A stretch of 64,000 bases of DNA from Rodentibacter haemolyticus (GTDB lineage: Bacteria > Pseudomonadota > Gammaproteobacteria > Enterobacterales > Pasteurellaceae): NCBI RefSeq assembly GCF_015356115.1, contig NZ_CP063056.1, positions 1,178,001 through 1,242,000 of the forward strand, read 5' to 3'. Of the stretch, positions 55,067 to 63,513 are shown piece by piece (within the stretch, counting starts at the first letter, position 1; every line of letters begins with the position of its first letter). The notes under the pieces are model-generated. The model was not told where the DNA came from, did no database searches, and worked only from the letters and a program-made list of their open reading frames with translations. The position numbers were made by a program, and so were the translations under genes.

Positions 55067-55807
55067 TTAGCTGAGTAATGTATTCAACAAACTTTGATTA
55101 TCCGCCTTTGGGGATAAAATAATATTTTGCCAACCATATTGCTTTGCGGATTCGGCAATACGTGAACTCACGGTGACAAGACGACAATTTTTAAGCCAAT
55201 CTTGCTCATTATCAGGGACAAATTCAATCAATGAGTTCAAAATATCCAAACTGGTGACAACCAAAGTATCCACGCCGGAACGTTTGCAAATACTGGTTTG
55301 TTCTTCATTATTATAGATTATGGGCTCACGGCGATAACATTCCAAAATATCAACCACCGCTCCTCGCTGCTTTGCTTGTGAAGGGAAAAATTCCCGCCCA
55401 CCATTGCCACGTAAAATTAAAATCTGTTTTTTATCAAGTTGTTGCATTGATGAGAGCGCAAGTAATCCTTCACTATTCTCTTGAGAAATCGGATAATAGA
55501 TAACGCACTCGCTTTGACAGGAAAAATATTCCGCGGTTCTTTGTCCGACTGTAAAGTACTGTAAATCCCTACGCCATTGAAATCCGATTTCTTTTAATGT
55601 GTTAACCGAAAAATCAACCGCACTTTTAGACACGAGGAAAACGTAATCTCCCGTATTGAGCTGATTTAATTTACTTGGAAGATTTTTTAAATCGCTGCCA
55701 CTTTCGAAAGTAAATAAAGGTAAATGCAATGCCACTACGCCGGATTGATTCAATAAATCAACCAGCTGCTTTCCACGTTCATCGGGACGAGTGACCAAAA
55801 CCGCCAT
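55067..55807 (-). CDS. hemD: Uroporphyrinogen-III synthase
   Basis: A 246-residue enzyme that closes hydroxymethylbilane into uroporphyrinogen III. The family is poorly conserved; visible landmarks are VLVTRPDERGKQLVDLL at the start, TGDYVFLVSKSAVDF near 80, and VVTSLDILNSLIEF near 185. Position between hemC and hemX settles the identity. It shares one base with the hemC stop (TAATG). USS near 55616. Confidence 0.93.
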   Translation of the reverse strand: MAVLVTRPDERGKQLVDLLNQSGVVALHLPLFTFESGSDLKNLPSKLNQLNTGDYVFLVSKSAVDFSVNTLKEIGFQWRRDLQYFTVGQRTAEYFSCQSECVIYYPISQENSEGLLALSSMQQLDKKQILILRGNGGREFFPSQAKQRGAVVDILECYRREPIIYNNEEQTSICKRSGVDTLVVTSLDILNSLIEFVPDNEQDWLKNCRLVTVSSRIAESAKQYGWQNIILSPKADNQSLLNTLLS

Positions 55808-56745
55808 TATTTCTCTCCGACATAAACTTTTTCTAGGATACGATCTGCACCTTGTATAAGTAATTGTTCTGCAATTTGTACACCTAATTCTTCCGCATTT
55901 TCGACCGCACTTTTTCCTTCCGCACGAATAATTTTTGAGCCGTCAAGTTCGCCGACTAACGCCCGCAAATAAATTTGATTATTCTCTAATACCGCATAGC
56001 CACCTATTGGCACTTGGCAACCGCCCTGTAAACGGGTATTCATTGCCCGTTCTGCAAGCACACAAGCGGTAGTTTCCTGATCTGCAAGCGGCGCAAGCAA
56101 TCTTTGAACAAAGGCATCATCCGTACGGCATTCAATTCCAACCGCACCTTGACCTGCCGCAGGTAAAGAAACGGTTGTTTCAATAAAAGCGGTGATACGC
56201 CGCTCCATGCCTAGACGAATTAATCCCGCTGCGGCAAGAATAATGGCATCATATTCTCCGTTGTCTAATTTACTCAGGCGTGTACCGACATTCCCACGCA
56301 ACGAACGAATATCTAAATCCGGTCGCAATTGTTTTAACTGACACTGACGACGCAAACTTGATGTGCCTATAATCGCTCCTTGAGGCAAATCATCAAACGA
56401 AACATAGCGGTTAGAAACAAAAGCATCGCGAGGATCTTCACGCTTACAGATCACGCTCAATCCTAATCCTTCAGGAAATTGCATAGGTACATCTTTCATT
56501 GAATGTACCGCTATATCGGCACGTTTCTCAAGTAGGGCATTTTCTAACTCTTTTACAAATAAACCTTTTCCGCCTATTTTGGCTAGGGGCGTATCAAGAA
56601 TGACATCCCCTTTGGTAACCATTGGAACAAGCTTCACGGATAAATCCGGGTGAAGATCTTCCAAACGCTTTTTCACAAAATTAGCTTGCCATAATGCGAG
56701 CGGGCTTTGCCGAGTAGCAATTTTTAAAACAGTTGGCATTGTCAT
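55807..56745 (-). CDS. hemC: Porphobilinogen deaminase
   Basis: A 312-residue enzyme that joins four porphobilinogens into hydroxymethylbilane. IATRQSPLALWQA, VHSMKDVP (near 82), GTSSLRRQCQL (near 129) and SLRGNVGTRL (near 150) are present. The cofactor-bearing Cys is in LQGGCQVPIGGY (near 244). Two ATGs two codons apart are possible starts. First gene of hemCDXY; no cya gene is seen next to it in this window. The end of tuf follows after 170 bp with its own terminator. Confidence 0.96.
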   Translation of the reverse strand: MTMPTVLKIATRQSPLALWQANFVKKRLEDLHPDLSVKLVPMVTKGDVILDTPLAKIGGKGLFVKELENALLEKRADIAVHSMKDVPMQFPEGLGLSVICKREDPRDAFVSNRYVSFDDLPQGAIIGTSSLRRQCQLKQLRPDLDIRSLRGNVGTRLSKLDNGEYDAIILAAAGLIRLGMERRITAFIETTVSLPAAGQGAVGIECRTDDAFVQRLLAPLADQETTACVLAERAMNTRLQGGCQVPIGGYAVLENNQIYLRALVGELDGSKIIRAEGKSAVENAEELGVQIAEQLLIQGADRILEKVYVGEK

Positions 56746-56860
56746 AAATATATCAATATGTCAGCAATTTGCGTCTATCCTATCATTCTTGGCTTAAAAT
56801 GTCAGTTCTCATTTAACTTTTCCATGATAAACCATTTCTATCAAGCTGAATAAAGATGAT

Positions 56861-56890
56861 ATAAAAAAGGCAGATCCTCCGATCTGCCTT
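56861..56890 (-). terminator. Terminator of tuf
   Basis: AAGGCAGATC (56867-56876) and GATCTGCCTT (56881-56890) form a perfect 10-bp stem with a 4-nt loop. On the minus strand TTTTTTAT follows. Confidence 0.85.
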
Positions 56891-56918
56891 CTTATTTAAT
56901 CACTTATCATCAAATTCA

Positions 56919-58103
56919 TTATTTGATAATTTTCGCAACCACGCCCGCACCTACTGTACGGCCACCTTCACGAATCGCAAAACGTAAACCTTGGTCCATC
57001 GCAATCGGGTGAATTAGGCTTACTGTCATTTTGATATTATCCCCCGGCATTACCATTTCAACACCTTCCGGTAATTCGATTGTACCCGTTACGTCTGTCG
57101 TACGGAAATAGAATTGTGGACGGTAACCTTTGAAGAATGGTGTATGACGACCACCTTCATCTTTCGATAATACGTACACTTCTGATTCGAAATCAGTGTG
57201 TGGGGTGATTGAACCCGGTTTCGCTAATACTTGACCACGTTCGATTTCTTCACGTTTCGTTCCACGTAATAATGCACCGATGTTTTCTCCCGCACGACCT
57301 TCGTCAAGCAATTTACGGAACATTTCAACACCCGTTACGGTTGTTTTCGCCGTATCTTTGATACCAACGATTTCTACTTCATCACCCGTACGGATGATAC
57401 CACGCTCTACACGACCCGTTACTACCGTTCCACGACCTGAGATTGAGAATACGTCTTCAATCGGAAGAAGGAACGGTTGGTCAATCGCACGTTCCGGTTC
57501 CGGAATGTAAGTATCTAAGTGGTTTGCTAACTCAAGAATTTTTTCTTCCCACGCCGCATCACCTTCTAATGCTTTTAATGCAGAACCGCGCACGATAGGC
57601 GTATCGTCACCCGGGAAGTCATATTGAGAAAGAAGTTCACGCACTTCCATTTCTACTAATTCTAATAATTCTTCATCATCTACCATGTCGCATTTGTTTA
57701 AGAAGACGATGATGTAAGGCACACCTACTTGGCGACCTAATAAGATGTGTTCACGTGTTTGTGGCATCGGACCGTCTGTCGCCGCTACGACAAGAATTGC
57801 GCCGTCCATTTGTGCCGCACCGGTAATCATGTTTTTTACATAGTCGGCGTGTCCCGGACAGTCTACGTGTGCATAGTGACGGGTCGGCGTATCGTATTCA
57901 ACGTGTGAGGTGTTGATGGTGATACCACGTGCTTTTTCTTCCGGCGCATTATCAATTTGGTCGAATGCTCTCGCCGCTCCACCGTAGTGTTTTGCTAATA
58001 CGGTTGTGATGGCTGCTGTTAAAGTTGTTTTACCGTGGTCAACGTGGCCGATTGTACCCACGTTTACGTGCGGTTTTGTACGTTCAAATTTTTCTTTAGA
58101 CAT
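56919..58103 (-). CDS. tuf: Elongation factor Tu
   Basis: A 394-residue GTPase that brings aminoacyl-tRNA to the ribosome. GHVDHGKTTLT (19-29), DCPGHADYVKNM (about 81-92), NKCDMVDD (about 136) and GSALKALEG (about 174) are the G motifs; domains 2 and 3 follow, ending GAGVVAKIIK. It has the typical length. It lies just downstream of four tRNA genes, the tufB arrangement known from E. coli, and probably is made from the same transcript. A second tuf copy by the str operon is likely elsewhere. No USS lies inside this gene. Confidence 0.98.
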   Translation of the reverse strand: MSKEKFERTKPHVNVGTIGHVDHGKTTLTAAITTVLAKHYGGAARAFDQIDNAPEEKARGITINTSHVEYDTPTRHYAHVDCPGHADYVKNMITGAAQMDGAILVVAATDGPMPQTREHILLGRQVGVPYIIVFLNKCDMVDDEELLELVEMEVRELLSQYDFPGDDTPIVRGSALKALEGDAAWEEKILELANHLDTYIPEPERAIDQPFLLPIEDVFSISGRGTVVTGRVERGIIRTGDEVEIVGIKDTAKTTVTGVEMFRKLLDEGRAGENIGALLRGTKREEIERGQVLAKPGSITPHTDFESEVYVLSKDEGGRHTPFFKGYRPQFYFRTTDVTGTIELPEGVEMVMPGDNIKMTVSLIHPIAMDQGLRFAIREGGRTVGAGVVAKIIK

Positions 58104-58208
58104 TTAAAGAGTCCCTCTAAATAGACACGGTTATCGGTGGGTAAATAAACCACATTAACCAATAAAATTATTTACTACATTGACATAAAGGAAGAGAATT
58201 CTTAAGGC

Positions 58209-58284
58209 TGGTGCTGATAGGCGGATTTGAACCGCCGACCTCACCCTTACCAAGGGTGCGCTCTACCAACTGAGCTATATCAGC
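58209..58284 (-). tRNA. thrT: tRNA-Thr (GGT)
   Basis: A 76-nt cloverleaf with encoded CCA. The anticodon stem-loop ACCCTTGGTAAGGGT gives anticodon GGT. It corresponds to E. coli thrT, the tRNA next to tufB, and is the last in the cluster. Confidence 0.97.
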
Positions 58285-58287
58285 GTT

Positions 58288-58362
<75 letters not shown>

Positions 58363-58403
58363 AAGTCCTAAATTCGTCTGTCCCATCAGATTCATCCAAA
58401 TGA

Positions 58404-58488
58404 TGGTGGAGGGAGAAGGATTCGAACCTTCGAAGGCTGAGCCAACAGATTTACAGTCTGCCCCCTTTGGCCGCTCGGGAACCCCTCC
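58404..58488 (-). tRNA. tyrU: tRNA-Tyr (GTA)
   Basis: An 85-nt class II tRNA with long variable arm and encoded CCA. The anticodon loop GACTGTAAATC gives GTA, the site of queuosine modification. Second in the cluster, as in E. coli. Confidence 0.97.
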
Positions 58489-58518
58489 ACACGCAATGAA
58501 CACTTGTTTACGAAAGAA

Positions 58519-58594
<76 letters not shown>

Positions 58595-58614
58595 GTCGTA
58601 AGCAAGTGAGGCGT

Positions 58615-58642
58615 ATTATATGGAAAAATGTTTGCCTGACAA
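58615..58642 (-). promoter_or_regulatory. Promoter of the tRNA-tuf operon
   Basis: On the minus strand TTGTCA (58637-58642) and a perfect TATAAT (58615-58620) are 16 bp apart, about 20 bp before tRNA-Thr(TGT). A GC-containing discriminator (ACGCC) follows, as expected for stable RNA promoters. Confidence 0.75.
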
Positions 58643-58808
58643 GTCTTTTTTCTAAAAAAATCCATTTTTTTAGTTATTCGACTAAATTACAATCAAAACC
58701 ATCCATTCTTTGTTGTTATTTTCATCAAACCTTGAGAAAAACAATGCATAGGCGTGTTTTATAAGGTATATTCCCCTAACAATTTTTCAACAAATTATTC
58801 TATTCATC

Positions 58809-59744
58809 GTGGAAATTTCAAATCAACTCACTCCTTTTTTGAGTTTTAGTCGTGAACAATGGGCTAATTTACGAAAATCAGTTCCCTTGAAACTGACCGA
58901 ACAAGATCTAAAACCATTATTAGGCTTTAATGAAGAACTCTCACTTGATGAAGTCAGCACGATTTATTTGCCCCTTGCGCGTTTAATAAATTATTACATT
59001 GATGAAAACCTTCGACGCCAAACTGTACTCAATCGTTTTCTTGGCGGACAAAATCCCAAAGTTCCTTATATCATTAGTATCGCCGGTAGTGTTGCGGTAG
59101 GAAAAAGCACTTCCGCGCGTATTATTCAATCCCTTCTTTCACATTGGCCGATAGAACGCAATGTTGATCTCATTACGACGGACGGTTTTCTCTATCCCCT
59201 TGAAAAATTGAAAAAGGATAACCTATTACAAAAGAAAGGCTTTCCTATTTCTTATGATACGACAAAGCTCATCTATTTTTTGGCAGACATTAAATCCGGC
59301 AAGAAACACGTTAAAGCACCGATTTATTCACATCTGACATACGATATTATTCCTGATGAATTTAATGAAGTGGATCAACCCGATATTCTGATTTTAGAAG
59401 GTTTGAATGTCTTACAAACCGGGGGAAATAAAACAAACCAACCCTTTGTTTCGGATTTCGTGGATTTTTCTATTTATGTTGATGCGGAAGAAAAACTTCT
59501 AAAAGAATGGTATATAAAACGCTTTTTGAAATTCCGCCAAAGCGCATTTACCAATCCCAACTCTTACTTTAAACACTATGCGGCACTTTCGGAACAAGAA
59601 GCGATTGCCACGGCAAGCCAAATTTGGGAGAACATCAATGGTTTAAACTTACGGGAAAATATTCTCCCTACGCGTGAACGCGCAAACCTTATACTAACAA
59701 AAGGGGCAAACCACGAGGTTGAGCTCGTTAAACTTAGGAAATAA
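58809..59744 (+). CDS. coaA: Pantothenate kinase
   Basis: A 311-residue type I kinase (316 in E. coli) for the first step of coenzyme A synthesis. The P-loop IAGSVAVGKSTSARI lies near 93-107, followed by LITTDGFLYP (near 122) and DILILEGLNVLQ (near 195). No ATG is available near the 5' end, so translation starts at GTG 58809; no good ribosome binding site precedes it, which may keep expression low. A USS follows the stop. Confidence 0.95.
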   Translation: MEISNQLTPFLSFSREQWANLRKSVPLKLTEQDLKPLLGFNEELSLDEVSTIYLPLARLINYYIDENLRRQTVLNRFLGGQNPKVPYIISIAGSVAVGKSTSARIIQSLLSHWPIERNVDLITTDGFLYPLEKLKKDNLLQKKGFPISYDTTKLIYFLADIKSGKKHVKAPIYSHLTYDIIPDEFNEVDQPDILILEGLNVLQTGGNKTNQPFVSDFVDFSIYVDAEEKLLKEWYIKRFLKFRQSAFTNPNSYFKHYAALSEQEAIATASQIWENINGLNLRENILPTRERANLILTKGANHEVELVKLRK

Positions 59745-59813
59745 ATAAAAGTGCGGTTGAAAATCACTGTATTTTGAACGACTCCTCCAAATTATAACCC
59801 TTTTAAAATAAAA

Positions 59814-59872
59814 GGCATTTTGCTCAATAGATGTGCCATACTTGCCTGAGTAACGCACTTGAACAAAATGCC
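59814..59872. other. Long-loop inverted repeat after coaA
   Basis: GGCATTTTGCTCAA (59814-59827) pairs with TTGAACAAAATGCC (59859-59872), 13 of 14 bases. The loop is about 31 nt. No T-run follows closely on either strand, so a terminator is doubtful. It could be a structured RNA or a protein site. Confidence 0.4.
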
Positions 59873-59954
59873 CTAATATTAACTAAATTCTATTTTGAAG
59901 TAGCCATGACGAATTTATCACTGCTCCTCGTGCCTTTCAAAGAATAAATAAAGC

Positions 59955-60746
59955 CTAATAAACATTATTCCAACGAGGTCCCGTCCCCATTATCGGAGCA
60001 TTCATAACCGGACTACCAATAATCACTTTCTGCGGTGTTGCCATCTGTAACATCTGCATAGATCGCTGCTGCATTTGCTGATTCATTTGATTCATTTGGT
60101 TCATTTGTTGCTGAAATTGCATAGCATTTTGAGCCGCTTGCAGTTGTCCCATTTGCTGACGTTGTAATGCCATCATTTCCTGATGATGTCGCTCTTGTTG
60201 CTGACGAGCAAGTTCTGCTTGCCCTTCAGGTGTTTGGTAATAGGCTTCTCGGGCTTTTCGTGCTTTCTCAGCTTCTTTTGCTTGGATTTTTTGGTTTGCA
60301 ATTTGTTGTTTAAGTTCAGCTTTTTTCGCTTGCACTACCTGCATATAATTTTTTTTCACTACGGCACATTGAACCTTACCGAGTGGCGGAATATTCAATG
60401 ATGCCAACTTAGGATTATAGCGATTAAGAAAGTTTTGAGCAGATAAAAAATCATTCTTTATGATTTCTACTTTTTCTCTCCCGATAATATCACCTAATAG
60501 AACACCTCTAGAATTATTTTGTAATACTTCCAGTCTAACCTTTGCCTCAATAAATTCATCATCAGATAATTTTTGCTTATTTTGTATTTTCTTGACAAAA
60601 TCAGTATTAACACATTGATCAACCTGATTCTCAGCAATAGCCAGTTTCTTTAAATCTTCATCAGAAACCACATATTTAGGAAATTGCAAGATACCACAAG
60701 CTGTAAGAATAGCAACAAAAGATAATGAAATTGATTTTTTTAACAT
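59955..60746 (-). CDS. Lipoprotein with coiled coil and Gln/Met-rich region
   Basis: A 263-residue predicted lipoprotein (lipobox ILTACG, Cys 17). The first part (YVVSDEDLKKLAIAENQVDQCV) resembles Pasteurellaceae DUF5358 lipoproteins, an assignment from memory. A long charged coiled coil (about 135-195) follows, then a Gln/Met-rich stretch with MNQMNQMNQQMQQ (about 210-235). No enzyme motif is seen. GGGAAG precedes the start. It lies 11 bp after a second lipoprotein with a similar N-terminal pattern, so the pair forms one unit, perhaps from an old duplication. Confidence 0.7.
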   Translation of the reverse strand: MLKKSISLSFVAILTACGILQFPKYVVSDEDLKKLAIAENQVDQCVNTDFVKKIQNKQKLSDDEFIEAKVRLEVLQNNSRGVLLGDIIGREKVEIIKNDFLSAQNFLNRYNPKLASLNIPPLGKVQCAVVKKNYMQVVQAKKAELKQQIANQKIQAKEAEKARKAREAYYQTPEGQAELARQQQERHHQEMMALQRQQMGQLQAAQNAMQFQQQMNQMNQMNQQMQQRSMQMLQMATPQKVIIGSPVMNAPIMGTGPRWNNVY

Positions 60747-60757
60747 AGAACTTCCCT

Positions 60758-61198
60758 CTATTGAGTAAGTTGTTTTAATTCATTCAGTTTTTGATTAAAG
60801 TTCCGTTTAAATAACTCACATTCTTTCTTATCTTTTTCAGTAAAAATAACAGGATGGTGATGACTAAATTCTTGATATTTTTTCTCAAAATATTTTTGTG
60901 AATTAGGATCTTGAGCAATTCTTTGATCATTTTCTTGACCAACTATACTCGCTATGAGAGAACGTCCAAAATCTAGCCATAAATACTTCTCCTCTTCAGT
61001 CCTATTAAAAATTTTTTCTAACCTTTTAGGATCGTTATTCGCCTTAGCAATTTCGGGGTAAACGCATTGTTGGAATTTATTTACTTCTGCTACATATTTT
61101 TTCATTTCCTCATCAGTTACTTTATATCCATTAGATAATATTTGATGACAAGCCGATAAACTTGTGATGGCTATAATTAAAAAAGTTCTTTTAAACAT
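60758..61198 (-). CDS. Small lipoprotein, possibly DUF5358-like
   Basis: A 146-residue predicted lipoprotein (lipobox SLSACH, Cys 17). YKVTDEEMKKYVAEVNKFQQCVYPEIAK shares the pattern V-(S/T)-D-E-(D/E)-(L/M)-K-K then QCV with the gene just downstream. Both also have a GQEN or GREK segment in the middle. The shared cysteine in QCV and a second Cys near the end (KKECELF; QCAVVKK in the neighbour) might form a disulphide. AGGGAGA precedes the start. Function unknown. Confidence 0.68.
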   Translation of the reverse strand: MFKRTFLIIAITSLSACHQILSNGYKVTDEEMKKYVAEVNKFQQCVYPEIAKANNDPKRLEKIFNRTEEEKYLWLDFGRSLIASIVGQENDQRIAQDPNSQKYFEKKYQEFSHHHPVIFTEKDKKECELFKRNFNQKLNELKQLTQ

Positions 61199-61279
61199 TT
61201 TATCTCCCTAATATTATAAATATTGATTAGTTATAAATTTACAGATTAAATTTAATCTGTAAATTTCTTAACTTTCTTA

Positions 61280-61651
61280 CTATCTTTCAATAATGTCTCC
61301 CTCTTCTGTCATATACATACCATCAGAAAGATAAACCAAACCTTCAGCATCAGTGGGTAAACCACTAAAAATATCCAACATTTCTTTTCTTCCCGCAGCC
61401 CTTATCGTTTCCAACGGGCTAAGGTATTGATACTCATAGTAGTCATCTAAGCTGTACCCTAATTTTTCAAGTTCTTCAATGGACACCTTGAGCTTTATAG
61501 CTAGCTGTTCCGGAGTAGTAATAATCCAAATCACCCCATCTTTTTTATATACATAACCATCAGCAAAAGCTCTCGGGTCTTCTGTTGGTTCATATCCAAG
61601 TATTAATGCCTTTTCAATGCTTTCTTGGTATAAATTATGAACTGTTACCAT
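61280..61651 (-). CDS. Hypothetical acidic protein
   Basis: A 123-residue acidic protein I do not recognise. It has no signal peptide or membrane segment. It is rich in Glu, Asp and Tyr, with GYVYKKDGVIWIITTPEQLA near 35-55 and ending YMTEEGDIIER. GAGG five bases before ATG 61651 decides the start; an upstream ATG has none. It lies alone in A/T-rich DNA without USS. Small acidic proteins like this are sometimes immunity proteins, but no toxin gene is next to it, so this is only a possibility. Confidence 0.6.
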   Translation of the reverse strand: MVTVHNLYQESIEKALILGYEPTEDPRAFADGYVYKKDGVIWIITTPEQLAIKLKVSIEELEKLGYSLDDYYEYQYLSPLETIRAAGRKEMLDIFSGLPTDAEGLVYLSDGMYMTEEGDIIER

Positions 61652-61794
61652 TGTTACCTCGCACATTATTCAAAAATCTTGTTAATATCGTTATACAATC
61701 AGCAGATTGAACAAAAAGTGATTATATATTGTTTTTTTTTTGCACAATCTTTTATGCTATAAAATACTGTTAAATAGAAATTTTGAGAGATGTA

Positions 61795-61914
61795 ATGAGA
61801 AAGAAACTAAAGATTAAGCTTATCTTTCGTTGGAATAGAAATGGATTAATGCTAACTGTGAAGGGGGAAATAGTAGGTTCAGTGCGAAAATCATCGCATA
61901 GTGTTCAGCCATAA
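61795..61914 (+). CDS. Possible 39-residue basic peptide
   Basis: A short frame (begins MRKKLKIKLIFRWNRNG, ends SHSVQP) with GAGAG six bases before the ATG and a strong terminator hairpin 5 bp after its stop. It has many Lys and Arg residues. A promoter-like TATAAA lies near 61758. It could be a real small protein or part of a small RNA. No homology is known to me. Confidence 0.4.
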   Translation: MRKKLKIKLIFRWNRNGLMLTVKGEIVGSVRKSSHSVQP

Positions 61915-61918
61915 TAAA

Positions 61919-61955
61919 AAATACCTGTTTTGATACTTTTCAAAAACAGGTATTT
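61919..61955. terminator. Hairpin terminator after the small frame
   Basis: AAATACCTGTTTTG and CAAAAACAGGTATTT form a stem of about 14 bp with one bulge. It has A- and T-rich flanks, so it could end both the small plus-strand frame and citC from the other side. Confidence 0.65.
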
Positions 61956-62015
61956 AAATTAAATTCGGGAAAATCCCACAAATTAAAAACTTCTTTATTT
62001 TTAACCGCACTTTTT

Positions 62016-63086
62016 CTAATAATGCACCACATTTTCAGTTTGCCGAATCCTTTCTAAAATAGGTTTTGCTTCATCGCTCATTAAAAAATCAAAGGTTGTT
62101 TGTGGGACTAGCTTTTTGATTAACGCCCAATCATCCGCTTTGATGGCTTGTCGAACCGCAGAGGCGCTGACTGCTTTCCTCTCAATTTCTTTGCGTTCTA
62201 CCACTTCGCACGCTATGCCGTATTCCGGCAACTTTTGTAACATCATTTGATTATAAATATTCGTTACGCGGCTAAAAGGTTCATTCCCGACATAACGGCG
62301 TTGAATCCCTAGGGCTTGAGCAATACGCACGAAAATCTGTAAATCAATTTCGACATTACTTTTGATAACCGCATCATCATTTTCTTGAAAATAACTTGGG
62401 AATGTGGCTTGGCTGATAATATAAGAACCGCTATCATGCAACACAACATTTGATAAATGTGCGATACCCGCTTGAATAAGTTTTTTACGCACCTCATAAG
62501 GAAAGAGACTACTGTCTTCACTCAGCATAAAAAGATGCACGAGATCATTTTCCGCAGCCACCTTTTCCACTAAATATTGATGCCCAAGGGTAAACGGATT
62601 GCAATTCATCACTAATGCGGCAATTTTTTGTTTTTCAAAAACACCGGAAATTTCAACCGCACTTTTGAGCCGATTTAAGTAATTTTCAAATCCCTTACGT
62701 TTGTTTTCCATAAAGACGATTTGATGGGGAATACGAACAATTTCTTGAAAGCCGAGATCATGGAAAAACTTTGCGGATTCACATTTCGTATAAAGAAATA
62801 AATGCCCGTTGCCACGTTCCATTTGAATGTTAATCAAATGCGTAACCATTTGATTCATCAAGCCTTCGCCTTGATGATCGTCGGATACCGCCAAACAGCG
62901 TAATGTATTACCGAAACAACTTCCTGTTGCGATAATATTGAAATCTTCATCAAACATTGCGGCAATATAATCTAAATGAGGATCACGCCGAATCCCTTCC
63001 CGTTCAAGCAAGGTATCAATTTTTGCAAGGTTTGAAGCATCAGAAAAAGAAACTTTACCAATAGAATAATTCATATCGCTATACAT
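62016..63086 (-). CDS. citC: [Citrate (pro-3S)-lyase] ligase
   Basis: A 356-residue enzyme (352 is usual) that acetylates the prosthetic group of citrate lyase and so activates it. The N-terminal acetyltransferase-like domain (about 20-125) has CLAVSDDHQGEGLMNQMV; the nucleotidyltransferase part starts at MNCNPFTLGHQYLVEK (near 160, HxGH-like) and ends with SASAVRQAIKADDW. Two start codons are possible (63086 or 63074); the first overlaps dtd by 8 bp and neither has a good ribosome binding site. citD, citE and citF do not follow, so the gene is alone. A USS lies after the stop. Confidence 0.9.
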   Translation of the reverse strand: MYSDMNYSIGKVSFSDASNLAKIDTLLEREGIRRDPHLDYIAAMFDEDFNIIATGSCFGNTLRCLAVSDDHQGEGLMNQMVTHLINIQMERGNGHLFLYTKCESAKFFHDLGFQEIVRIPHQIVFMENKRKGFENYLNRLKSAVEISGVFEKQKIAALVMNCNPFTLGHQYLVEKVAAENDLVHLFMLSEDSSLFPYEVRKKLIQAGIAHLSNVVLHDSGSYIISQATFPSYFQENDDAVIKSNVEIDLQIFVRIAQALGIQRRYVGNEPFSRVTNIYNQMMLQKLPEYGIACEVVERKEIERKAVSASAVRQAIKADDWALIKKLVPQTTFDFLMSDEAKPILERIRQTENVVHY

Positions 63087-63513
63087 TCAACCAAAAAGTA
63101 ACCGGCCCATCGTTTGTAAGACTCACTTGCATATCGGCGGCAAATCGTCCGTTTTCAACCTGAATTTTCTCTGCACATTTTTGTGAAAAATATTCATAAA
63201 GTTCATTTGCCCGCTCCGGTGTTGCCCCTTTAGAAAAGCTTGGGCGCAATCCTTTTTGCGTATCAGCCGCCAAGGTAAACTGTGATACGATTAATAATGC
63301 ACCACCAGCTTGTTGTACATTTAAGTTCATTTTGTCGTTTTCATCGCTAAAAATGCGATAATTGAGCACTTTTTCTGCGAGTTTATCGGCTTTTGAGCGA
63401 TCATCTTCTTTTTCTACGCCAAGTAGCACTAATAAACCTTTACCAATTTGTCCGACCGTTTCCCCTTTCACATCCACTTTGGCTTGTGTAACACGCTGAA
63501 TTAATGCAATCAT
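63079..63513 (-). CDS. dtd: D-aminoacyl-tRNA deacylase
   Basis: A 144-residue enzyme (145 in E. coli) that frees tRNA from wrongly attached D-amino acids. MIALIQRVTQAKVDV at the N-terminus, LLIVSQFTLAADTQKGLRPSF (near 74-94) with the catalytic SQFT, and the NDGPVTF motif near the C-terminus are diagnostic. It overlaps yihY by four bases (ATGA) and citC by a few, so the three appear to form one unit. Confidence 0.96.
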   Translation of the reverse strand: MIALIQRVTQAKVDVKGETVGQIGKGLLVLLGVEKEDDRSKADKLAEKVLNYRIFSDENDKMNLNVQQAGGALLIVSQFTLAADTQKGLRPSFSKGATPERANELYEYFSQKCAEKIQVENGRFAADMQVSLTNDGPVTFWLNV

